A stretch of DNA of 64,000 nt, from the NCBI GenBank assembly GCA_900239685.1, contig OENT01000448.1:1-64000 (forward strand). Direction: 5' to 3'. This DNA is from Rotaria macrura (lineage: Eukaryota; Rotifera; Eurotatoria; Philodinida; Philodinidae). Below are positions 1 to 11,847 of the stretch, in pieces (the stretch's first letter is position 1; the number at the start of each line of letters is the position of its first letter). The position numbers and the translations under genes were made by a program. Below the pieces are notes generated by a model, which saw only the letters and a list, made by a program, of their open reading frames with translations, was not told the DNA's origin and made no database searches.

Positions 1-691
1 CTCATGAATACATATAAGAATAGAGATAAATTGACAAGGACGCTCTAAACTAGTCAGTAGTAAAAATTATGAAGCAATAAAACTCAATGAGAAACTGTTT
101 TCAACAATCTTGGGTCTGCATCTGAATATAAATTATTTCACAATTCTCTACTTCAGCACAAGTGACACCTCGCCATCGAAAATTCACTTCGGTTTATTCA
201 TCAACGAATAAATCCACGTAGATGAATGATTGCATAATAATGATTTCGATTGTATTTCACAATTTTTCATGTTCTGTACAATCAAACACTTGTTGACATG
301 TCAATAATGCGTAGACTTTTTCATTGGTCCAATGATTTATCTGGAGCGAATTAAAATTCGAACAAAATAGAAGAATATTTCGTTAAGAATGTATTCATTT
401 TCAATTGTCAACCCATATCAAAAAAATATTTGTAATCATTAATTCCATGCAGAAAATCATTATGTTACAAGCGTTCATACCAATCTACACTTGCCAAGAC
501 TATTCGCCCATGAAACTTTAAGACAACTTGCTTTTGTCAATGGCACTACACTATTGAGAACATGTTTAGCAATAATCAATCGAAAAATTTATTTGAAAAA
601 TGCCATGAAATATTTCAGCACAACCCTAATTTTATTCGACCACCTCGTAATAGAATTATAGTGGCTTACGCATAATCGAAGTTATCTTTAT
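1..691. other. Intergenic, no gene seen
   Basis: AT-rich sequence with no long reading frame and no recognisable exon. On the minus strand an AATAAA polyadenylation signal lies about 100 bp beyond the stop of the dehalogenase gene (see 588-593). Confidence 0.6.
588..593 (-). terminator. Poly(A) signal, dehalogenase gene
   Basis: AATAAA on the minus strand, about 100 bp downstream of the stop codon of the haloalkane dehalogenase-like gene. Assigned by position only. Confidence 0.4.
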
Positions 692-2688
692 CTAAAGCTT
701 TGAATGAAATGGCAATGGATTAGCGTTTATAAATTTGATCAAATGTTCAACAATTTCATCTGGTTTATCTTCTTGCAGAAAATGGCCAGCCCGAGTAATA
801 GTTGCATGTGCTTGATTTTTAGCACCTGGTACTAATAACTGTAGAAATTTGTCGGCACCAGCTGTTATCGGATCTGAATCAGAGAATAATGTTAGCATTG
901 GTTTATCGAATAGTTGCAAGTTTTCCCATGCATCCCGATTATATTGTGATGAAGGATTGTCCGGTGTTGTCGGTACTAAGGCGGGAAATATTAATGCGCC
1001 AGCTTGATATTTTTCATTGGGAAATGGAGCATTATAGGCGGCGACTTCTTCCAGTTTCATTTTTCTTACGACACCACGTTCGATGATGGACCCCACATCC
1101 ATATTTGTTTGCTCTGATGCAAACTTTTGCCACTGCAAGAAAGCATCAGAAATCTTTTCATCCCCCGTAGGTAGCCCACCGTTACCAACGACAACTCGTG
1201 CGAAACGGTTGCTAATGCCATTCGTACCAACTAATTGTAAACCAATTAAACTACCCCAATCCTATTTTAGATACGCAAAACAACATGTTTGATTAACTTG
1301 TCTAGTGCAAAGATCATATCAGATAGCCCTTCAAGTAACGAGTCCCATACTTAGTAGATGAATTTCATACAATTAGAACACTTAATTAGAGTTCACTATC
1401 TATAGGCATCACTTACTAGCTGAGTGGAAAAATCATGAATTCTTAGAATAAGTTCAGTAATCATGTTTAATAATGAAACTTCTCCTTTTGAATCGGAAAT
1501 AAAACCGATGTTTTAACAAAGTAATTCCGAGTGATGAACATTTTGACTGCAATGAGCTGTTACTGAGTATAGACTTACCAACAATTATGAGGGAAAATAG
1601 AGTGAAAACATAGACAACAGTAATTTCTGCGTTTTGATTCCCGTTTTCCTGAGTAAATATGCAGTCAAAGTTTTTCTAGTACGAAATTATTTCAAATGTT
1701 ACTGTAAGAAAAAAAATTTTAAAAGTTTAACTTAGAGAACGACTCATACACCTACGGGCGTATGATAATCTACAGAAAAAATAAATAAGATATTAGCACA
1801 ATGAATAATTACTGTGAAGAGTTCAATTTCATATTTGAGAAAAATATCAATCAACTTTTAATATTCCACTGAGACATTTATTCTTCAATTACACGTTGCC
1901 AACTAATATTTTATTTTATTTTCTCCTACTATTATGAATCGAAAGCATGCATTATCTCTTTTCTTTAGTATGTTTCGTTTTGGATCGTTTCCTCTGTGTT
2001 CTAATTGAAACTCAGCTGTATCAGTAGATTGTAGTTTAAATAACTAGAGTATTTACGATGATCGTATTAGTGTTAAATGGTAACAATCATTTGAGACATT
2101 CTTAAAGAAAAATGGACGATTTCTTTTACTACTTTCGATACTTCTAAAAGGAGCCGTCATAAAAATTCTATTACATTTTCTCTCATAATGCCATCTATAC
2201 CGCTCAAAATCCAAGAAGTAGATTAAAAAAATTCGGGTTCCTGCATGAGTAGATGAACTTTTCGGATTATGTATGTGAAGTGTTTTTGCTCGTAATACCT
2301 GACAAAATAATGTAATATTATTTAAGTTTAAAGTATCAATAGCTTCTCGTATCCAGTTAACATGTCTTTGATATGTATAATCGGTTTTATTCATTGGTTT
2401 GTCCGATTTACCGAAGCCAATCAAATCAAAAGCAATCACTCGATACTGTTGTAGTGGAGGTATAAAATGACGATACAAATAACTCCAACTCGGTTCACCA
2501 TGTAATAATAGAATTGTCTCGTCACTATTCTTATTACCTTCATCTAAATAATGTAGACGTAGTTTTGTTTTTCCATCTCCAATAGAACCAGGATTTGACA
2601 CCTCAACGTAATTGGGTTGAAAAGGATAATCTAATAGATTGACGAATGCCGAGTCAGGCGTACGTAGTATACCGGTGTTTGATGACAT
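692..2688 (-). CDS. Haloalkane dehalogenase-like alpha/beta hydrolase
   Basis: Two exons, 2688-2299 and 1261-692, joined in phase 0 by a GT-AG intron of about 1.04 kb; product about 319 aa. Haloalkane dehalogenases hydrolyse carbon-halogen bonds through an Asp nucleophile. Visible family features are LRTPDSAFVNLLDYPF near the N-terminus, HGEPSWSYLYR (about residues 63-73, oxyanion/halide region), the nucleophile elbow CQDWG split by the intron exactly before Asp131, LFSDSDPITAG as likely acid loop, and AGHFLQED with the catalytic His. The start at 2688 fits the family N-terminus. In-frame ATGs at 2724 and 2748 would add a hydrophobic stretch. The family is mainly bacterial, so horizontal acquisition followed by intron gain is likely (inference). 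It could instead be an epoxide hydrolase-type relative, but DWG plus HGEPSW favours the dehalogenase subfamily. Substrate unknown. Confidence 0.88.
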
Positions 2689-2754
2689 ACTGTGAGTTCC
2701 AATTCTAAGTGAAATATTGACCATAGTAAAAATAAAAAAGATATTCATTATCAA

Positions 2755-5700
2755 TTAAATCGTATAGATTGCTTGATACTGATGTAATTTAAATCTCAGT
2801 ATATTTAGTCTCTGATTCTGTCTCTCTGTCTTTTCTACGGATGCAAGAAAATGGTAGAGAAGAAAAACGTATCGAAAAACAAATTTTAGTTACGTTTGAA
2901 TGTATTTCATGCATTATTTTTTGCCTTTTCTTACCATTTCTACTCATTTTATGCATTGCCCTTACTTTAACTGTATCTACTATTTTTGCATACTCTCTCT
3001 TCTTTTCGGTCCTAATTATTTGCATATGCTACCATATTGATTTGATGTGAATAATACTATTTTATGATATGTAGGATTAGAATAAAATATACCTTCATCG
3101 CCATCGACATACCCTACATCAGAAATCGTTACAATACTTTTAGTCACTGATTAGAACTATTGAAATTTTGTGCTTCGATCAGTTAAGCTTTAACGAGAGC
3201 TAACAAAAGGATGAATTCTACATGTGACTACACCATCAGTAAACTTGCTATTGCCCCATAGTAAGAGATAAGCTTCCTCTTTTCGAAGGCCCCTGTTAAC
3301 TCACAGCCAAACTGTTATCGTTGTTTTTAACTACTCCCCCCCCCCCCCTCCGACTGTTACTTCTTTGACACAAAAAACGAACAAGGGGCGATATCTAATC
3401 TTTGTTTTAACTTTTATTCGTTGCAAATAGTAGAATATACATTTAAATGTTTGGTCATGATTTTTCTTTGGTGTTGATATGACAAAGCGGTGAATTTATA
3501 GTATAAGAAGAAGAAGAGACTTATCGATGCCCTTGACTGCTAATATGTGCCAATCAACTCTTCGTAATCGACGAATGAAATTATTTCTTATTGACCATTT
3601 CACATAAGTGAAATTAATTCTCGTTCAGTCTTTTCTTGTGCACTCCTCGATTATATGATCCTTCTGTTTTGAGTTATTCATCGAGACTGCTTTTCACCTG
3701 TGACCATCTAGAACTCGATCTATAACATACTACTTTGGAAAGAACATTTTTGAAAAATCTGATGATAAAAATGTATAGATGAAAGGACTTGATTTTATTC
3801 ATTTCAAGTTCGAATCAACTAAAATAATGAAGATGTCTATCAACATGATTCCAGTGATACTTCCTATTTTGCAGGAAGCGAAAAGTTTTTTGAATGGGAA
3901 CTTCAGGTTGAACAAGCAGTGAGCAGAAAATTGTTTATTTCATGTTTCAAGAAATCACATAGAATAGTTTTCATACGAAAAAACTACAGAACTACTGCGG
4001 ATCCAGGTGATGTTGATATAATCATGAACTGATAAAAAATGTCGTATTATCTCATTTGAAGAGAAGAAATGGCACAATGAAGCCTATAATCTTGTTGAAG
4101 AGAAATACAACGCAATCAGATGTCATTCAAGGATTTATAATTCAATGAGTTATTTTAGTAGAAGGAAAAGACAGTAAATCATGAAAGAAACATTTAAAAA
4201 TTACGCGGTAATATCATCTTATGACAATGGTAAGATTATTTTCCTAATCTAAATTTTTCCTGCACATAAAATCAAAAGGAAATTTCCTGAATATCTCTAA
4301 AATTCATCGTTCATTTAGCAAATACATTTGATTTGTTCATACTTTACCCATTTTATGTAACTACACGTCTAATTAAGAAATAATATTGAGATTAACTGAG
4401 TTCGAATAATAAGAAGTACAGGAACGATTCTCAGGAATTGAATCTGAGGAGTGTTGGTTCTCTCTAAGTGTGATGGTCTCACGACAACTATACTTAAGTT
4501 CAATTGATGTTTCTTGTGCTTAATATGCATTCTCTCAAACGGGAATGGCGTCACTCAAACGATCATCAGTAGCAAAACCATATGACTTTACGATGATTCA
4601 CTCTCCCTTAATAGATGCTGAGGGAACCTAAATTTCTTGAGTATCTTTTTGATTTCAGTCAACACATGATAAAAATTCATCAAAACAATTTATTTGGTAG
4701 TGAATTTGACAATGTCGATGGCTGTTTCTGAGGAAAAAATGTTTTTTATATTCTTCAAGATAAAAATGTATCGAAAAGTTTCGCTCAGTAGTTCTTAGGA
4801 ATTTTTAGCAAGCGGAAAGTAAAGATTTGTTGAAGTTTTCTGTTTCTTCTATTATTTGATGTTCATTCTATATTCACATTTCACAACATTGCAGAATGAT
4901 CAAAATTTAAATTTCTTTCATACGTGTCTTGTTAAGTTTTTCGGCACAAAACAAGAACTGACTGAACAATAATGAGATAAAAAATATCTGGACAGAAAAT
5001 CAAATTAAATTTCTCCCTATGAGTTTCGGTTTCAAATTAATGTCTCCAATTAATTTGTGTTAGCATAATGTAGAAGAATAGTTTTTTCGATATTCTCTAA
5101 CTCAGTAGTGCATCTATTCTTACAAGCAAAGTTTAGGACATCATAATTTTTCGGTACAGATATTTAAATGACGATAAATTAATATCCTTCTGAATCTTAT
5201 GCGGCCATGCAACAGGTTTTGATCGTTCCCCTTATGTGTGTTATTTATTCAAGCATGCAGATAGAGATTCTCATTGTAGCGTAAAGAAAAATAGAATAGA
5301 CAAATTAATCCAAGTCAATTATTCTAGTGACTTAGGGAAAAATGAAGGTGACAGTAGGTGAATATCATTCCAATTCAATTTGGTTATATTTTGAGTAGTC
5401 GAGCGTGTGTACGGAAGCTTTCATCCTGAAAATCCTATTCAAAAGGAAATGGAAATGACAAAACAGTCATTTATCTGTTGAACAGAATGAAAATTAGTAG
5501 AACAATGATGCGAAATTAATTTTTATGTTTTGTCTCACTGTTTAGAATCGAATGAAAACATGGATAGTAGAAATTTTATTGCGTGTCATGATACAGAAAA
5601 CTGATTTTTCCTGGCTGCCCATTGATGTCTTTCTTGTGGACTCTTGAACATCTCATAGTTATTCAAGCTTAAGAATATGTTTCAAACCATCAAAACATAG

Positions 5701-6762
5701 TCACAATTCTTTATTCGAATTGTAAAGATATGTTTCAGCTGAAGTTAGAATTATTCAATGAAAGTGTCCTATGCTCTCCATTGATAACTAGTGGAAAGAA
5801 ATTTGAACTTCTATAATATCAATGATTGCATTCAGTTCTTTCCAGTTTCATTCGAGTGTAGAAAACTGCAAAATTAGCTTTCTACAATTCCACAGCGCAT
5901 AGTAAAGTCAAGTCGGAAAGAATGTAACATAGTTCTGATAAAAGCCTTTGAATATTCGTTGTTTCCATGGATCGAATGCATCTGAATATACTCAAAATAA
6001 TGAACGAAGTACATTGTCACAAAATATTCTGAATCTTAGGGTGTACTAGATTAATAAATCTTTTTAATTTGGAATATTTTAGATAGCATATTCTCATTTG
6101 ATTAATGAGTCGTTAATAGGCCACAGCAAAATGAAATAGTTGATTCTTGGATATCAACTGTTCTTTATGGAACGAAACCAATTCGATCCCAGTATCTTGA
6201 CGTATGGTGATACCAAAGAATTCACGATGCTTGAATTTAGTTTTATCTCTCCCAGAAAACCGATACGGATATCTTTTGTTATTGGAAAGCACTCGATTTT
6301 TTAAGATTATAACAGAATTGACATATAAGTATTTAAATTGGGCGCGGAGAAGAGATCTTGCTGCTGCTTTCAATAAGTGTTACTAATTCTAATTCATGTT
6401 AACATATGAAAACATAAAAGAAAACTACTTTGTTTGATATCATGTTTGTCATAAACAGAGTTGAAACTAGCCTATTCATCAATCAAACTACTAAGTGGCA
6501 TTGGCATCAAATTCCAGATTTTTATTTTCACTTCTTTTCAGATATCCAGTATAGATATACCTGATGAAAAAATACCAGCTTATATTTGTAAGAAAATTTG
6601 TTCATCTGCCGACAAACTTAATGCAGCTCAGTATGAATAGTAAAACTTCTGCACGAGAATAGAACACATTAAATCATTGTTTAGTTCTATTTATAGAAAA
6701 GTAGTTTTAGTGTAAATATATAAAATACAATTAAGACTTTTATTTCTGAATATTCAAGCGGG
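2755..6762. other. 4-kb intergenic stretch, no gene seen
   Basis: Only short reading frames without family resemblance. It holds a 13-base C run at 3336-3348. A 69-aa hydrophobic frame at 2841-3050 (+) looks like chance AT-rich coding. No exon-like conservation, tRNA or repeat array was recognised. Confidence 0.5.
6717..6725 (+). promoter_or_regulatory. TATA box candidate for the GPCR gene
   Basis: TATATAAAA ends 37 bp before the GPCR start codon. It would give a very short 5' UTR. Assigned from sequence and position only. Confidence 0.4.
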
Positions 6763-7716
6763 ATGAATGCAACATCATCGGATTCAAAGGATTATTCCTT
6801 AGTTATTCCGATTTCAATTACGTTGGCATTGATTGGTATCTGTTTATCAAGCCTGATCATTGTGGTGGTTGCATGGACGAAACGTTTACATACCGTCACT
6901 TATCTATTGATTAGTAATACATGCATTTCGTCAATATTTTATTGTTTAGTACAATGTTACAACTATATTTTTCTGGAATTCATCACTTGGGATAGTAGTG
7001 ACGTGTCATGTCGATGGCGTGGCTATTTTGCTTATATGTCGATTATTGCCGTCGTTTATTCATATTTAATTCAAGCAGTTTCTCGTTATTTCTTTGTTGT
7101 ACTTTCTATGAAATATCGATGGATAATATCATTAAATATTCATCTCATTCTTATCATTGCTCAATGGATGGCTGTCATACTATTACCATTACCTGCTATT
7201 GTTACGAAAGATATTTTTTATGCTCCAAATGCACTTTGTTGGGTGCGAAAAAAATTTATCGTTCATGTTGCGTACACATTTTTAATGTATTACTTGTTGC
7301 CAACAATAAACATTATTGTCTTGTATGTCTATCTTTTTCGTCAAGCAACACGTACTACTAATAGAAGTTTAGCATTAACAGCGGAAGCATCAAAACGACA
7401 AAAACGTGATCTTGAAGTTCTTCGGAATATTTTAATCTTATTTGGTATATATATAATCAGTGGTTTTCCGACGTTTGCCTATTTGATCATTGGTAACGAC
7501 ATTCTCTATTGTGTATCTCTCGTTTTTATTGTATTAAGCGTTGCATTTGAAAAAGTAGCAACTCTACTTCTCGATCGAGAATTACGAACAATGATCAAGA
7601 GTAAATTTCCTTGCACAAAACATCGTGTTACACCGATCGGACTCACCACTCTTAAAGTTACAGTTGCAGGAGGAACAACAATACCGAATGCTCTCACAGT
7701 TAAACAAAAGACATGA
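6763..7716 (+). CDS. Rhodopsin-class GPCR, intronless
   Basis: A single open frame of 317 aa starting at ATG (MNATSS, with an Asn-glycosylation motif at the extracellular N-terminus). Seven hydrophobic segments are visible, roughly at residues 13-36, 46-67, 87-110, 122-145, 166-192, 219-243 and 248-270. Cys83 and Cys159 can form the conserved extracellular disulfide. The DRY motif at the end of TM3 is SRY (107-109), and no NPxxY is seen in TM7, so this is a divergent class A receptor. A basic third intracellular loop (KRQKRD) precedes TM6. The ligand cannot be read from sequence; peptide-type orphan receptors are the closest general match. A TATA-like box lies just upstream and AATAAA about 75 bp downstream. 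Lack of introns contrasts with most neighbouring genes. Confidence 0.88.
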   Translation: MNATSSDSKDYSLVIPISITLALIGICLSSLIIVVVAWTKRLHTVTYLLISNTCISSIFYCLVQCYNYIFLEFITWDSSDVSCRWRGYFAYMSIIAVVYSYLIQAVSRYFFVVLSMKYRWIISLNIHLILIIAQWMAVILLPLPAIVTKDIFYAPNALCWVRKKFIVHVAYTFLMYYLLPTINIIVLYVYLFRQATRTTNRSLALTAEASKRQKRDLEVLRNILILFGIYIISGFPTFAYLIIGNDILYCVSLVFIVLSVAFEKVATLLLDRELRTMIKSKFPCTKHRVTPIGLTTLKVTVAGGTTIPNALTVKQKT

Positions 7717-8633
7717 AACTACTTATTGGTGTGAAGTTTTAAAGAATGGCTTCACAGATACTTGTATTGGCTTGTTCAATACTTAGAGCAGAATAAAAGC
7801 ATTGTCGTCATGTTCCTTTTCTTTTAATCTTAAAATAAATCTAATACATTGATCAGTAATGTAAGCAGTCTCCATAGAGCTTCTATTTTTTGAAAATTCG
7901 TTTTGATATTATCATCAATATTCAATTGGATAGCTACGATGTTGATGTTACGCAAAACTAAATTTTATAGTAACTCGAGAGTTTAAAGACTCATTCGTTT
8001 GATTTGGTTATTAGAACTTGTCTATTGTCAGTATTTAAACTTATTTGATGTCATCGTTTATTAGTTCCAAGGAAAAGAGTTCGATAGATATTTTTCAAGG
8101 TTGGATTTTCCGACTGCATGACCTGTTTACTCTCAAAATTGTATCGATAAACAGTTCGGAATGAAAATCGTATCTTGGAATTCAACGTAATTACAGTTCT
8201 CGAGACATCAGTTACAATTGAGTTCAATGTTTTATTTTCTAAACTTGAAAATTATAGCGAAATGAGAAATATTTTCTCTGTAATGACGATAGATTTATTT
8301 TTGACATCATCCGTTCATAGAAATGTCGACTAAACGCATGTAACGATAGTTGATCAGCGAATTCCAGATAACTAACAAGATTTCAATAAACTCTAATTTC
8401 CCTTTCATTGCTCTATTATCCAGTTGCATCATAAGACAGTATGAATGGAATATTAGTAAGTGTAAAACTGTTCCACGAGAATTAAGTCTATACAAAAATC
8501 ATATTCGCCTTTGGACTAATCTATAATATTCGTATACAAGTATTGTATTTAATGAATTAAATTCCTTTTTTATTTAGTACTGATATATATATATATATGC
8601 ATGTGTATCATAAACAAAATTTATTCGCTAAAA
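7717..8633. other. Intergenic; short TA microsatellite
   Basis: No gene seen apart from the 3' flanks. A (TA)n tract of about 18 bases lies near 8582-8598. Confidence 0.5.
7792..7797 (+). terminator. Poly(A) signal of the GPCR gene
   Basis: AATAAA about 75 bp after the GPCR stop codon, on the same strand. Confidence 0.5.
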
Positions 8634-11594
8634 TCAAGTTCTGCCAGTTGATGACAACGTTTTAACCCATTGATGATATTTTGTATTAGCAATATCGATG
8701 AGATCTTCCATATGACCCGCCAACTACATATATAATTTCATTTAGATAAAATTGCAAAATAAATATATATTTACATGAAAATCAGTTAAAAGATCAGTTG
8801 ATACTTTTTCTTTAAAACCATTAATTTGCTTTGCACGAAAACTTTCAATAGTTTCATGAACACGATGAATCTAATAGAAAATAAATTCGTATGAAATCAA
8901 TCATCGTTACAAACAATATAATTGAATGAAACGAACCTTTTCTTCAATTTGAGGTGAACTTGGTGGAAATGATGACCAAAAATGACGAAGTAGTTCACCT
9001 AACGATACATATATTGCTTGCATTTCTTCTTGAATATTCTGTGGAACGATTTCTAGCATAGATAAAAATAGCTGCGAACTAATTCAATCGACTAATTATG
9101 ATTTGTTTACGTGATAATGTTTGTGTTGTTGTTCCGTGCATGAGAGCACCACCGGGTGTTAGATCTTTCACAACTTGATGTACTAAACATGAATTCAAAC
9201 TCTAGAAAAATAAATGAATAAATAATGTTCGAATAGAATTCAACAACGTAAGTCACCAATTCTGTATTGACATGCTAATTACTCATTTCTTGTTTGAGAT
9301 TATTGAGATTAGTAGGTGTTTGTTGTGCAAGATTCTTCTGGGAACGATCTGTTGTTGGCGCACGTAGGTATCTTTCCGGATTAACTAATTTCAACGTTTG
9401 AGTTTCTTCTGGTTCTTCGGTACGTAAATCTTCTAAATCATCATCTGGCTTAAACTAAATGAAGAAAGAACTGTCACGATAACTAGAAATCATTAGATCG
9501 AAATTGAATTCTTCTGCTTGTACATGTATGTGTTCGAATAGAGAAGCCTACTTTTTTTGCAATATTATTATCATCATCCTCATTCGGATCTACACGATTC
9601 GTCGATGTTGATGTATCGTTGTTGGCGTCAGTGCCAAGTGTATTTTGAAGAATCATTGTTGAATGAAAATTAAAACATTTAATGAGATGTTTATTTAAAT
9701 CATTTTTTCCTATTGTTTCTGTAGCATTTTCATTGACACCATAGCCGATCTATTTATGAATAGTCGAATATATTATGTTGTATCATGTGAAAAATTCATA
9801 CTTCACTTGTTTCATTAGTTTCTGGTGCAATCACAGCCATGGCTTTTCGACTAGCTCGTTCTGCTTCATTGCTCATTTCTATTGATACATAAAAAGAACA
9901 AATGAAATTTCTTTCTTACTCTCAAAGAATAATATCTTTGTCTTACTTTCATCATCTCGTTGTACGCAATCAGTGAAAAGATCACGTGTATGAAATGAAT
10001 GCATACGATCCATAATAAAATAATGTGATTGAAAAAAGGTTCGCCAAAAATCTGCTTCAGTCATTAATCCCGTAGGAACATTTTGTTGATATTATTCTTT
10101 AACTAAACGAATATTGTTTCGTCTAGAATATTTAATCTCAATTATAAGATATAAACATACGAGATGGATATGTACGAAAAATAGACATTGCTGTATCTGT
10201 ATTAAGTTTGCAAACCAAACCACCATGATCGCCTGATTCAGGACGAATATTTGTCTTAAGAGAACAATTAAATTTGAGAAATCAAATGTAAGGACATACC
10301 AAAAATGAACCTGACACGCCAGTGTTTTGTTTTTTTTTATTCTCTGTTAATTTATTAAACTAAAATTTTAAATGAAGAAAACCAAAACATCGTTTTTAAG
10401 ATGAAACTTTCGTTGAAAACCGAAATTCATACATCAACATATTTACGCCAAAAAACATTGGCTACTACTAAACTACTAATAACCAGATCTTTGTACAATT
10501 GATAGACTGTTTTGTTTTCATTTAGAATCCTAGAAAAATATGAAAATATTCGATTTATAAAACTTTTAAGAGGATGACATAACTCCATTTGTACTGCTTG
10601 GTATCCTTGGATTGAAAATATAGAATCAACATCTCTGATGTGTAACCAAAAGGTACTTTTTCTCAATCTTGGGCTTGAATGGCAAATTATGAGAAAATAA
10701 CAGCGAAAAGACATCTAATATTGTCTTACCAATAATCGATTTGATTATTTTTGAATAGGTGCATTGACATGAAATTCATGTATGGTGAGTGCTACATCAA
10801 CAAAGCAAGCATGCAACTATTAATTCCATTATTTCTGATTCATGAATTAAGAAGAGGATCGTCGTCGCTATATTTTAGATTTCATTATTCATGATGAATC
10901 ATAATTTATAAGGTATGCACTAATAAATCGAATAGAACAAAAAACAGAACTTGAAATGTACAAGTCAAATATTAATTCAAGCTAGTACATATTTCCATGA
11001 AGTGAGCAACAATTGATTATTAATTGCTCCGATGAAAGTCACTGGTAGATTTTCAATTAATAACTCCCTTTATTTGAAACTACTAGCATATCAAATATAA
11101 GTGTGGCGAACGAGTTTTCTTACTTAGTTTTAACTTCTAGTGCTTGATCCATCATTGTTTTGAATTCGGGTAATAGTATTGAGAGTAAATTCGAAACAGC
11201 CTCACGATCTTTTTTTGTGCTCGAGGTCCATTTGGATGACAAAAACGAAATCTCGCCATCATTTCATTGTAGCAAACAATTTGTAAACGTATTCTCAAAT
11301 TTTACGGTAAGTAAAGAAAAGAAATAAGTGTCAAAATTCGAGCTCAAAAACTAAATCTACGAACACAATCGATCGAAATGCTAATAAACTATTCTTTTCT
11401 GATGTCAAACAGATTTTTCCATTCGGGGCTATCATCAGCAACAATAACTACTTACATTGAATATCACAGTAATCATAGGATAATGTAAATACATCTTTGT
11501 TTTTAGGCATCCAACCCATACGTTCACTCATCTTATATAATGCTCCTTCGATTTTCTTACTCTTGACATGAACGACTTTTAGTCGGATATCTGA
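8634..11594 (-). pseudogene. GTF2H1: TFIIH subunit p62 (GTF2H1)-like, broken
   Basis: At least ten exon-like blocks in the order of p62. They are a PH-domain start (GALYKMSERMGWMPKNKD, about 11590-11470), a second PH block (about 11290-11140), a BSD block (VYQLYKDLVIS, about 10530-10430), a second BSD block (MTEADFWRTFFQSHYF, about 10064-9910), and the C-terminal helices (TPGGALMHGTTTQTLS and GELLRHFWSSFPP) ending at 8634. In the cell p62 is part of the TFIIH core for transcription and nucleotide-excision repair. Two lesions are visible: an in-frame TAA at 10094-10092, where the family reads K-x-x-Y-x-x-N-V-P, and a frameshift in an A7 run (11210-11216) within the PH domain. At least one splice junction also fails to keep frame. 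Most blocks are otherwise well conserved, so decay is recent, or the lesions are sequencing errors. Confidence 0.78.
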
Positions 11595-11847
11595 AAATAT
11601 TCAAATATATAAGAATCTATTGAACATTATCAAATGATGATAAGATGAATTTATTTCAGCCTATTTTAAGACAATCCTATTTCATTTATTTATTAACTAA
11701 GACACAAAGAATGATAAATTTTTAATTGTCAATAAATTCTATAGGATATTTTAGATATTTATTTTAGTTGATGTTCTCAATGAAAGGCATATACAATAAA
11801 GAAGCAACAGTAACAGATGGATAGATACAGTATTGTCGATATTTATT

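Noticed and set aside
2053..2298. Continuation of the dehalogenase exon 1 frame past 2299
   Set aside because: Family similarity stops at CQ, a GT donor follows, and DWG resumes after a good acceptor at 1261, so this is intron.
2841..3050. 69-aa hydrophobic frame on the plus strand
   Set aside because: No family pattern, no plausible promoter or splice context, and an overlapping frame on the other strand. Probably chance in AT-rich DNA.
3336..3348. Run of 13 C
   Set aside because: A plain homopolymer with no repeats of it nearby. Not treated as a telomeric or quadruplex feature.
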